Source of the DNA: Borrelia sp. RT5S
Lineage (GTDB): Bacteria > Spirochaetota > Spirochaetia > Borreliales > Borreliaceae
DNA length: 64,000 nt
Direction: 5' to 3'
NCBI RefSeq assembly: GCF_021165755.1
Contig: NZ_CP088936.1
Span: 868,001-932,000, forward strand
Of this stretch, positions 27,817 to 36,128 are shown piece after piece. Under the pieces are notes generated by a model, which saw nothing but the letters and a program-made list of their open reading frames with translations, was not told the origin of the DNA and searched no databases. The first letter of the stretch is position 1. Each line of letters begins with the position of its first letter. The position numbers were made by a program, and so were the translations under genes.

Positions 27817-30354
27817 CTACATTAGTCCAAAAATATAAGCCGCATCCAATCGCTCAAGATCAACATCAGAGGGCAAATCAACCTTCTTTCCCTTAATTTT
27901 AGCATAGAATTTATCGTTTTGTTTGTAAATGTAGATTTTATTGCCAACTTTATTTTTTGATAAGGGTATTAATTTTACGATAATTCCGTTCTTTTCTAAT
28001 TTTGCATCCAAAAGCTTTATGGATTCTTCCAGTGTTATCTCGTAGGCCTTTATGTCTTTTTTTAGTGGACATATTATGCTGTTGTTTTCAGTTTTAATGT
28101 AATCTCCAAAAATTCCAGTTGTGGCAATTATTTTTTCATTGGTTTTTGGGTACTCTCCGATTATTTTTGGAAGTGAAAGTAATTTGAGTGCTAGGTCTAA
28201 ATTTATGTTTTCGTATTCTATGTTTTTGGTTGATACCTTCTTAGCTTTAATTATTTTAGTTTTTTTGGGTTTTCCAGTCTTTGTGAATTCTTGTGGAGCA
28301 TGGGTATCCTCTCCAAGTTGGATAATCCCTCCATATTTTGAATTTTTGTATAACACATTAAGGCCTGTCTCAGGGTCAGTGCCCAGTATGTTGGGCTGTG
28401 TTTCTTTTTCTTCTATTATTTTTTTGATTTCTTCTTCTTTATAAAGATTTTCCAGAGGAGTTGTGATATTGATAGAATAGTTATTTCCGTTAGAAATTAA
28501 GTAGGGACCAAATTTCCCAATGTTTATTGCATAATCAAATTCTTTATCATTTTTGTATTCATAAACTGTTCTAAATTCTCCAGAACCAATAATGGGCTCT
28601 ATTTTGTTTATTGTATTCCTAAGCCCATCTTCTCCATTATAGAATTGACTTAAATATTTTACTTTGTCTAGTTCTCCCACTGCAATTTTGTCTAGGTTTT
28701 CTTCCATATGAGAGGTAAACTTCAATTCAATCAGTAATGGAAAATACTTTTCTAAAAGATTGACAACAGCAGCTCCTTTTACTGTCGGTATTAATGTGTT
28801 GTTTTGTTTAAATACATATTCTCTTTCAAGGAGAGTCGAGATAATCGTGGAATATGTTGAAGGTCGACCTATCCCTTCTTTTTCAAGCTTTTGTACAAGC
28901 GATGCTTCTGTATACCTGAAGGGAGGTTTTGTTTCATGTTCTTCTGGTTTTATGCCTAGAACCACAAATTTATCACCTTCATTGATTAGAGAAAAATCTA
29001 TAATACTATTTTCGTAAGGCTCTCTACTATTTTTAAGAAAACCGTCAAAAATGATTTTTATAAAGCTTGATTTAAAAGCTAGATTTTTATATTTAAATGT
29101 TATTTTAATAACTTCTTTAATGGCATCTGCCATCATTGATTCAATAGTCCTGTCCCATATTATTTTATATATTTCCCTAGTGGTTTCGCTTTCTGTTTTT
29201 ATGTTTTCAGGGGGAGTAAACAGTTCAGAAGGTCTTATGGCCTCATGTGCATCTTGAGACATTTTTGCCTTAGAGTATATTCGGTCAGTCATTTCCACAT
29301 ATTTCTCTCCATATTTTGCCTTTATAATATTTTTTATTTTCTCTCTTGCACTTTTTGCAATGTTATAAGAGTCGGTTCTCATATAGGTTATGTATCCGCT
29401 TTCATATAGCTTTTGTGCGTAACTCATAATTTGTTTAGTACTTATTTTAAGTCTTCTATTCACTTCTTGTTGGAGCGAAGACGTAATAAACGGTCTTGGA
29501 GGAGTTTGCCTTAATTCCTTTGTTTCAATTGAAATTACTTCTATTTCCCTTGCCTGCTTTAATTCCCCTACAAGCTTGCTCATTAAGGTTTTGTCTATTA
29601 AAGTTGTCTTATCGGGATCTTGCAAGGCGCCTGTATCGTTGACAAAATCCTTGCTTCCAGCTACGTTCTTATTCTCAATTTTGTCTATTATGGTTTCAAT
29701 TTGTATATCATTTTTGCTATGTCTACACTCAAGCGAAATTGAATAGTAATTGGCTTTCTTAAAATTGATCCTTGTTGTTTCCTTTTCTATGATTAGTTTA
29801 AGTCCAACAGATTGTACTCTGCCTGCCGAGAGTCCATAAGCAATTTTTTTCCAAAGCAAGGGAGATATTGTGTACCCATAAAGCCTGTCCAATATTCTTC
29901 TTGTTTCCCCAGCATTGACAAGATCCATATCAATTTCCCTTGTATTTTGAAGGGAGTCAATTATTGCGCTTTTTGTAATTTCATGAAATACCATTCTTTT
30001 ATACTTTTTAATTTTTAAAACTTCCTTCAGGTGAAATGCAATTGCTTCTCCCTCTCTGTCCTGGTCAGTAGCAATATAAATTTCATTTTTCCCTTTAATG
30101 AGATTTTTAAGCTTCTCAATGACAACTTTCTTATTGTTTGGAATGATATAAAGAGGCTTAAAATCATTTTTATAATCTATAGATAGCGTAGCCCATTCGA
30201 ATTTTTTATACTCTTCAGGTATTTCTTTAGCACTGTTTGGCAAATCCCTTATATGCCCTACACACGCTTCCACCAGAAATGAATTATTCAGATACTTCCT
30301 TATTGTAGCAGCTTTTGTAGGTGACTCTACTATTATCAATTTTTCTTGTTGCAT
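27817..30354 (-). CDS. topA: DNA topoisomerase I
   Basis: 845 residues. TopA relaxes negative supercoils using a 5'-phosphotyrosine intermediate. The TOPRIM domain ([15 protein letters not shown] ... [14 protein letters not shown]) is N-terminal, and the catalytic Tyr324 lies in ITYMRTDS. The C-terminal 200 residues hold TopA-type repeats with KFGPYL and KYGG-I segments but no CxxC zinc ribbons, unlike E. coli TopA. It is divergent from sbcD, with overlapping promoters in an 84-base gap. Confidence 0.96.
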   Translation of the reverse strand: MQQEKLIIVESPTKAATIRKYLNNSFLVEACVGHIRDLPNSAKEIPEEYKKFEWATLSIDYKNDFKPLYIIPNNKKVVIEKLKNLIKGKNEIYIATDQDREGEAIAFHLKEVLKIKKYKRMVFHEITKSAIIDSLQNTREIDMDLVNAGETRRILDRLYGYTISPLLWKKIAYGLSAGRVQSVGLKLIIEKETTRINFKKANYYSISLECRHSKNDIQIETIIDKIENKNVAGSKDFVNDTGALQDPDKTTLIDKTLMSKLVGELKQAREIEVISIETKELRQTPPRPFITSSLQQEVNRRLKISTKQIMSYAQKLYESGYITYMRTDSYNIAKSAREKIKNIIKAKYGEKYVEMTDRIYSKAKMSQDAHEAIRPSELFTPPENIKTESETTREIYKIIWDRTIESMMADAIKEVIKITFKYKNLAFKSSFIKIIFDGFLKNSREPYENSIIDFSLINEGDKFVVLGIKPEEHETKPPFRYTEASLVQKLEKEGIGRPSTYSTIISTLLEREYVFKQNNTLIPTVKGAAVVNLLEKYFPLLIELKFTSHMEENLDKIAVGELDKVKYLSQFYNGEDGLRNTINKIEPIIGSGEFRTVYEYKNDKEFDYAINIGKFGPYLISNGNNYSINITTPLENLYKEEEIKKIIEEKETQPNILGTDPETGLNVLYKNSKYGGIIQLGEDTHAPQEFTKTGKPKKTKIIKAKKVSTKNIEYENINLDLALKLLSLPKIIGEYPKTNEKIIATTGIFGDYIKTENNSIICPLKKDIKAYEITLEESIKLLDAKLEKNGIIVKLIPLSKNKVGNKIYIYKQNDKFYAKIKGKKVDLPSDVDLERLDAAYIFGLM

Positions 30355-30378
30355 AAATCCCTTATGTTTTTATATTAT

Positions 30379-30408
30379 AATATAATGTATGAATTATTGT
30401 CATTGCAA
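30379..30408 (-). promoter_or_regulatory. topA: topA promoter
   Basis: Minus strand TTGCAA (30403-30408) and TATATT (30379-30384) have an 18-base spacer; a TATAAT at 30374-30379 is an alternative -10. It overlaps the sbcD promoter on the other strand. Promoters of topA are often supercoiling-sensitive, but that is not shown here. Confidence 0.45.
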
Positions 30409-30426
30409 GTAGAAATGATGTAATAT
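30397..30426 (+). promoter_or_regulatory. sbcD: sbcD promoter
   Basis: TTGTCA (30397-30402) and TAATAT (30421-30426) have an 18-base spacer. The ATG at 30439 begins 13 bases after the -10 and has no Shine-Dalgarno sequence, so a leader of only a few bases is predicted. The -35 shares bases with the topA promoter. Confidence 0.5.
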
Positions 30427-30438
30427 GATCTAATATTT

Positions 30439-31671
30439 ATGAATTTATACAAGGCATTACATACTGCTGATTGGCATATTGGGAAGAGGATCGGGCATTT
30501 TTCTAGAATTGACGAGCAACGCAGGTTTTTAAATTTTTTGTTAGAATTTATTAAAAGTGAGAAGATTGATCTTTTGCTTGTTGCTGGTGATATTTATGAT
30601 TCAAGAAGACCTAGCCTTGAAGAGCAGAGATTAATAAGTGATTTTTTTTACGAACTGTCTTTTACCTCTTGTAAATGGTGTATGGTTATTGCTGGAAACC
30701 ATGATAAAAAAGACTATTTAGACATTAATAAAAAGATATTCTCAAGATTCAATTTCTTTTTGGTTACGGATGAGGAGCCTGTTGATCAGGTAATTTTTTT
30801 AAAAGACTGTGACGATGTTAAATTTGTTGTCATTTGCATTCCTCATGTCAATGAAAGGTTTATTTTAAATCAAAAATATGGAGATGTAGGGCTTAATGAT
30901 GATATGTTTCTTGAAAAACTTGAAGATGCTTATCGAGATAAGATAGCAAATATTGTTAGTTCTGTTGATGCTAGGTACCAAGATGTTCCCAAGATTTTGA
31001 TTGCGCATTCTTTCTTTTGTAGTAGCAGAAGCGTTTCTAACATTGGAAATAGTTCTATTCTCCCTGTTAGTGTTTTTGGTAATGACTTTTCTTATGTTGC
31101 ACTTGGTCATATACATGATTTTAGAAAGTTGAAGACTAATGTTGTTTATTCAGGGTCTCCAATTCAGTATTCATTCGATGAGAATATTAAAAAGTATATT
31201 AATATTTTACTCTTCAATGACGGTAAATTAGTGTCGCAAGATAAGGTTCCCCTTCCTGTGTTTAGTAAATTACGGGTTTTAAAGGGTTCTTTTGATGAAA
31301 TTGTGAATGAAATATCTGATATTAAAAAAAAGCTATCATGCCTTTTTTACTTAAAAATTGAACTTAATGAGAGAATAGATGTTGGGTTGGAAGAACAGAT
31401 CTATGATTTATCAAAATCGAGTTTGATTAAAATATTTGATATTGATTATCAGTTAACAGACCTGTATCAAAGTTCTTCTGAGCAAGATAAAAGGTTAATT
31501 AGTAAAGATGAAGTTTTGAGTAAGGATGAGAAGTATTTTTTCCAAGAAAAATTAAAAAGAGATATCATTAATGGTTTTAGGCGGGGGTGCAGATTTAAAG
31601 AAGAAGAACTCATTGCTCTTTTTGAAGAAATATTACTTAAGGGAAGAGCAGGGGAATATGAGGATAAATAA
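30439..31671 (+). CDS. sbcD: Exonuclease SbcCD, nuclease subunit D
   Basis: 410 residues. SbcD is the Mre11-like metallophosphoesterase of the SbcCD complex, which cuts DNA hairpins and double-strand ends. The metal motifs are intact: DWHIGKR, GDIYDSRRP, GNHDKKDYL and GHIHDFRKL. The C-terminus overlaps sbcC by 14 bases. Because SbcCD attacks long palindromes and hairpins, its presence bears on the 70-bp palindrome in this same window and on the hairpin telomeres of Borrelia. Confidence 0.94.
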   Translation: MNLYKALHTADWHIGKRIGHFSRIDEQRRFLNFLLEFIKSEKIDLLLVAGDIYDSRRPSLEEQRLISDFFYELSFTSCKWCMVIAGNHDKKDYLDINKKIFSRFNFFLVTDEEPVDQVIFLKDCDDVKFVVICIPHVNERFILNQKYGDVGLNDDMFLEKLEDAYRDKIANIVSSVDARYQDVPKILIAHSFFCSSRSVSNIGNSSILPVSVFGNDFSYVALGHIHDFRKLKTNVVYSGSPIQYSFDENIKKYINILLFNDGKLVSQDKVPLPVFSKLRVLKGSFDEIVNEISDIKKKLSCLFYLKIELNERIDVGLEEQIYDLSKSSLIKIFDIDYQLTDLYQSSSEQDKRLISKDEVLSKDEKYFFQEKLKRDIINGFRRGCRFKEEELIALFEEILLKGRAGEYEDK

Positions 31672-34498
31672 GCTTGTATTTAGAAATATTGCCTCTTACA
31701 AAGGAGAATATGAGATAGACTTTGACATTCCTGTTTTAAAAAATTCTGGAATTTTTTTAATTTCTGGAAATACAGGATCTGGGAAGAGTACAATTCTTGA
31801 CTGCATAACTCTTGCGCTTTATGCACGAGTGTATAGACTTGATAGGAATGTGTCAGATGCAATTTCTAAGGGGTTTGAAAGCGCTTATGTTAGACTTACT
31901 TTCACCGTTTCTGGAAAAGTTTATGAATCATTCATAGAGCTTAGCGTAAGGCAAAAGGAGACTCCTAAAAATATGCTATTAACAAATCTTAGTGATAGCA
32001 GTTATATGGAGAATAGAGACGATATTTTAGATTATATAAAAAGTCTTTGTAGATTGGATTTTGATCAGTTTTGTCAAACAGTTATATTACCTCAAGGTAA
32101 TTTTCAAGAGTTTTTAACTTCGAAACCAAAAAACAAGACAGCAATAATTGATAACATTTTCAATTTAAAAAAATATGATGGTATAGTAATTTTTTTAAAA
32201 AAGGAACTTGAATTTACAGATTCGAACATAGAAAAATTGAGATTTTTAGAAGCAGAAGAAAAAAATAGAATAGATATTAATTGCAGTAAGGTAAACGAAT
32301 TAACTAATTTTTTAAATTTGGTTGATGTTGAAAGGTTAAGAAGAAATCTTGATGAGATGTATAAATTAATACCCATGTGTGATCAAATGATAAAGGTCAA
32401 TCAAAAGTGTTTAGATATAAAAGATAGTATATATAAGTTAAGGGCAGATATATCTTCCAAAATTCAGAATAAAGAGAAGCTAGACCATGAGTATTCTTTG
32501 CATGAAAACGGTAGAGTTGAGTTAGAAAAAAGTCTGAAGTTATACAATTCCTATGAATTTTCATGTTTGGATAATCTTATTAAAAGGAAAAGTGAGCTTC
32601 TTTGTGATAAAAATAGGTTTTTATCACAGCTTGTAAGTGTTCAAACAGATTTAGAGGAATTAAAAAGTTTAAGCTTGGAGGGGTTTAATTTTGATTATAT
32701 AAAAGAATTGTATTGTAAAAACTTTCTTTTTTCTGAGTTAAATTTTGACGGGAGTACTTATGAGAAATTGAATTTAGAAAGAAAGCGAGTGGAAGAGGAG
32801 ATAGAAAAGTTATTAACGGAGCAGACCAGAAAAAACTCAGAGCTTAAAAGTATCGCTTTAGAAGAAGCATCATTTGACTTTAATAAGTATATCCATTATG
32901 AGGCATTAAAGTTATTTGGATGCTTTAATGAGAATTTGATATTAAAATATAGAAATGAATTGGAGTTATTCTTAAAATCCGATGATGGTGTGCAGCAGGA
33001 TATTGATGTTAAAAAAAGTTTGTACGAAAAATTCTTAAAAGATTTAGGCAATAATAAGAAATCTATTGATAGTGAAATAGAGAGCCTTAAGTTTTTAGAG
33101 AATGCATATAAGACGTATCAGGGAAAAGAACACTTAAAGGCTGCTAATTTAGGTTCTCTCTTAGAACTAAATACAAGGCTTCAGGCTTCACAGGCTGAAT
33201 TGGGCACTATTAATTCAGACATATTAGACGAGAGAGAGAATAAGAACAGATGGGAAAGCCAAACTATAGAGTTTAATAAAAGGAATGAGGAAATTGTAAA
33301 AAGAGTTGGCAGTGATTTATTTGATAGTTATATAGATTATTCTGATAAAAATAAGATTTCGATTTTTGAAGATAAGATTAGGGAGGCTGAAAATTGGAAA
33401 ACAACTTTAAATGATTTAAATTCGAAAATCTCTTTAAAAGAAGTAGAGCTTAAGGAAAATTTAGATAAGATAAGGGAAGTATTGTCTTGTACCAATTTAA
33501 ATTTAAGCTTAAAGAGTCCTGTTTCATTGGAGCAAGAGTTTGAAAAAATTTTAAGGGATAAAAATAAACGAGAAAATGAGTATTCAGAAATAGGTTCAAT
33601 GTTGAGTAATATTAACAACTCAAGACTTAGACTTGAAAGTCAAATTGAAGTTATGGATCAAAACATAGCAAATTTAAGGGAAGAACTTAGGGAGGGATCA
33701 ACGAGATTTACCGCCTATTTTCTAGATTTCAAAGAGTCAGTTGGGGATACTTTAGATGTTCAAGAGAGGTTCTTTTCTTTTGGTCCTTCAAAACCCAGCA
33801 GAGATAGTCTAGATTATCTTTCAAAATTGAAATCTGATTTTACAGCTCAAATTGAGCTTTTGTCAAAAGAGATTAGCAAGTATGATTCATCTTTTTCAAG
33901 TATGCAGATTTTAAATGAGGAACTATATAAACAAAAGATTAATTTAGAGAATATTCAGAGGGAATTAAGAAGTGTAAGTGAACGGAAAGAGAAGATTGAA
34001 TTTATAAAGAAAGTTGTTATTGCTTCTCCTAGCTTAAAGTATTATGTTCAAAGTTTTTTAATTGAGGATATTTTAGATATAGCAAATAGAAGATATTTAA
34101 GTGTTATTCTTCCCGATTTTAAGCTTCAAATTAATTCAGATAGTAGAGAATTTGATTTTTTAGTTAAAAGCAAAAGGGATGGAAACATGACTCGTAATGT
34201 AAAGACTCTTTCGGGTGGGGAGAAGTTTCTTGTGTCCTTATCGCTCTCTTTGGCTTTCTCAGACATGATACGTGACAGTGACCTTAAAATAGAAGCATTT
34301 TTCCTTGATGAGGGTTTTGGAAGCCTTGATGAAGATACTTTGAAAATGGTTATTCCAAAGATTTCTGAATTTCAACGTATTGATGGACGTCAAATAGGTG
34401 TAATTTCTCATGTCACTTATTTGAAGGAAGAGATTAAAGCAAGAATAGTTGTAAGTAAAATTTCAAAAGTTTCAAAAATTACTATAGAAAGTTTTTAA
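31658..34498 (+). CDS. sbcC: Exonuclease SbcCD, ATPase subunit C
   Basis: 946 residues, Rad50-like. The Walker A motif GNTGSGKS is at residues 37-44, with two long coiled-coil arms in the centre. The C-terminal lobe holds the ABC signature LSGGEKFLVSLSLSLAFSD and Walker B FFLDEGFGSLDE. I start it at ATG 31658 with AGGGG at 31649-31653. I see no clear zinc-hook CxxC at the arm tip, but I could not place the tip with confidence. Confidence 0.93.
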   Translation: MRINKLVFRNIASYKGEYEIDFDIPVLKNSGIFLISGNTGSGKSTILDCITLALYARVYRLDRNVSDAISKGFESAYVRLTFTVSGKVYESFIELSVRQKETPKNMLLTNLSDSSYMENRDDILDYIKSLCRLDFDQFCQTVILPQGNFQEFLTSKPKNKTAIIDNIFNLKKYDGIVIFLKKELEFTDSNIEKLRFLEAEEKNRIDINCSKVNELTNFLNLVDVERLRRNLDEMYKLIPMCDQMIKVNQKCLDIKDSIYKLRADISSKIQNKEKLDHEYSLHENGRVELEKSLKLYNSYEFSCLDNLIKRKSELLCDKNRFLSQLVSVQTDLEELKSLSLEGFNFDYIKELYCKNFLFSELNFDGSTYEKLNLERKRVEEEIEKLLTEQTRKNSELKSIALEEASFDFNKYIHYEALKLFGCFNENLILKYRNELELFLKSDDGVQQDIDVKKSLYEKFLKDLGNNKKSIDSEIESLKFLENAYKTYQGKEHLKAANLGSLLELNTRLQASQAELGTINSDILDERENKNRWESQTIEFNKRNEEIVKRVGSDLFDSYIDYSDKNKISIFEDKIREAENWKTTLNDLNSKISLKEVELKENLDKIREVLSCTNLNLSLKSPVSLEQEFEKILRDKNKRENEYSEIGSMLSNINNSRLRLESQIEVMDQNIANLREELREGSTRFTAYFLDFKESVGDTLDVQERFFSFGPSKPSRDSLDYLSKLKSDFTAQIELLSKEISKYDSSFSSMQILNEELYKQKINLENIQRELRSVSERKEKIEFIKKVVIASPSLKYYVQSFLIEDILDIANRRYLSVILPDFKLQINSDSREFDFLVKSKRDGNMTRNVKTLSGGEKFLVSLSLSLAFSDMIRDSDLKIEAFFLDEGFGSLDEDTLKMVIPKISEFQRIDGRQIGVISHVTYLKEEIKARIVVSKISKVSKITIESF

Positions 34499-34546
34499 TT
34501 CTTTATTATATAATTGATTTAAATTTATTAAAAATATGGGGTTTAT

Positions 34547-35485
34547 ATGGAACACTATGTTGCAATTGATGTTGGAGGTACTAGTACTAAGTATTCTTTA
34601 GCAGACAGTGGCGGTAATTTTCTTGATAAGCATGAAATTAATTCAGGTATTACTCCTGATGAACAAGTTGATATTTTAGTCAATATAATTAATTTTTATA
34701 AAAAAGAGGTTAATATTAAGGGTGTTGCGATTTGCATGCCTGGATTTGTTGATCCTAAAGGAGTTGTAATCAGAGTAAATGCCATTAAGGGATTTATTAA
34801 TTATCCTTTAAAAGAAAAGCTTGAAGCTTTAGCAGGAGTTAACGTTGAGATTGAAAATGATGCTAATTGTGTGGCTTTGGCTGAAAAATTCAAAGGTAAT
34901 GCTGTTTATTCTAATGATTTTGTTGCTTTGACTCTTGGAACAGGAATTGGCGCTGGGTTATTTGTTAATGGAAAACTTGTAAGGGGATATTCTTTTATGT
35001 CTGGGGAGGTCGGGTTTATGATCACGAGGGGGCTTGGCAATAATATTCCTTTTAACTGCAGGTGGGAGTCTATAGCTTCTGTTGCAGCTTTAAGGAAAAG
35101 GGTAGCGGAGCGTTTAGAAATGGACTTGGGTGAAGTTTCTGGAGAATATATTTTTGAACTTGCGAGTAATGGCAATATTCATGCTAATAATGAGGTTGAA
35201 AAATTTTTTGAAACTTTATCATTTGGAATTTTTAATTTAACTTTTATTTTAAATCCTGAGAAAATTTTAATCGGAGGAGGAATAAGCACAAGGCCTGATC
35301 TATTAAGTAACATATATAAAAAATTGGAAAATTTGTGGTCTTTGGAATTGGCTAATATCTATGGTAATGATATTAAAAACCTTGTAACACTTGAAACAAC
35401 CAGATTTAATAATGATTCTGGCAAAATCGGGGCATTGTATCATTATTTTGTCGAAAATAATTTATTATGCGGTTTGGGCGTTTAG
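34547..35485 (+). CDS. ROK-family sugar kinase
   Basis: 312 residues. The ATP motif IDVGGTSTKYS is at the N-terminus (residues 7-17), and IENDANCVALAE and LGTGIGAGLFVNGKL match the ROK fold. There is no helix-turn-helix domain, so it is a kinase rather than a repressor, although the B31 homologue was labelled xylose operon regulator. The usual ROK zinc motif (GHxxxx...CxCGxxGC) is missing; the equivalent segment reads SGEVGFMITRGLGNNIPFNC. cutC follows two bases after its stop and glgP follows cutC, so it likely belongs to a carbohydrate operon. Substrate unknown. Confidence 0.85.
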   Translation: MEHYVAIDVGGTSTKYSLADSGGNFLDKHEINSGITPDEQVDILVNIINFYKKEVNIKGVAICMPGFVDPKGVVIRVNAIKGFINYPLKEKLEALAGVNVEIENDANCVALAEKFKGNAVYSNDFVALTLGTGIGAGLFVNGKLVRGYSFMSGEVGFMITRGLGNNIPFNCRWESIASVAALRKRVAERLEMDLGEVSGEYIFELASNGNIHANNEVEKFFETLSFGIFNLTFILNPEKILIGGGISTRPDLLSNIYKKLENLWSLELANIYGNDIKNLVTLETTRFNNDSGKIGALYHYFVENNLLCGLGV

Positions 35486-35486
35486 C

Positions 35487-36107
35487 ATGATAAGAGAGGC
35501 ATGCGTTTTTAACATAGCGGAGGCTATAAACGCTTTTAAACTTGGTGCTAATAGGATTGAGCTTTGTGAAAATACAACTTGTGGTGGAACTACACCTTCT
35601 TACGGTAACATAAGGATTTTAAGGGAAGAGCTGAGTATTCCTATTGCTGTAATGATTAGACCAAGGTGTGGGGACTTTATGTATTCTAATCTGGAATTTC
35701 AAGCTATGAAAGAAGATATTAAGATTTGCAAGGCCCTTGGAGTAGAGGGTGTTGTTTTTGGAATTTTAGATGGTTATGAAATTGATATTGCTAGAACTAG
35801 GGAGTTATTAGATTTGGCTAAGCCTTTAAAAGTAACTTTTCATAAGGCAATTGATAATACTTGCGATATTAGGGCTTCTGTATTAAAGCTTATGGACATT
35901 GGCGTTCATAGGGTATTGACTTCAGGTGGTGCATTGAGGGCAGAGGATTCTCTTGCCTTATTGAAAGACTTAATATTGCTTGTAGGAGATAAGTTAGAAA
36001 TTGTTGTTTGTGGAAAGGTGAACGAGCAAAATATTGATGGCCTTGATTCTATTTTAGGGGCTCAAGCTTATCATGGGAGACTTATTGTTGGTGATTTAAA
36101 TTTTTGA
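35487..36107 (+). CDS. cutC: CutC family protein
   Basis: 206 residues, slightly shorter than E. coli CutC (about 248). The family N-terminus is clear (ACVFNIAEAINAFKLGANRIELCENTTCGG), followed by MIRPRCGDFMYS, VFGILDGYEIDI and FHKAIDNT, all typical of the CutC TIM barrel. The name comes from a proposed copper role; the biochemical function of the family is not settled. I start it at ATG 35487, right after the ROK stop. Its place between a sugar kinase and glycogen phosphorylase points to carbohydrate metabolism rather than copper, which is inference. Confidence 0.9.
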   Translation: MIREACVFNIAEAINAFKLGANRIELCENTTCGGTTPSYGNIRILREELSIPIAVMIRPRCGDFMYSNLEFQAMKEDIKICKALGVEGVVFGILDGYEIDIARTRELLDLAKPLKVTFHKAIDNTCDIRASVLKLMDIGVHRVLTSGGALRAEDSLALLKDLILLVGDKLEIVVCGKVNEQNIDGLDSILGAQAYHGRLIVGDLNF

Positions 36108-36128
36108 ATTTTAAGGTGGAGGTTGAGT

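Noticed and set aside
34547..35485. ROK protein as a xylose repressor
   Set aside because: It lacks a helix-turn-helix domain and begins directly with the ATP-binding motif.
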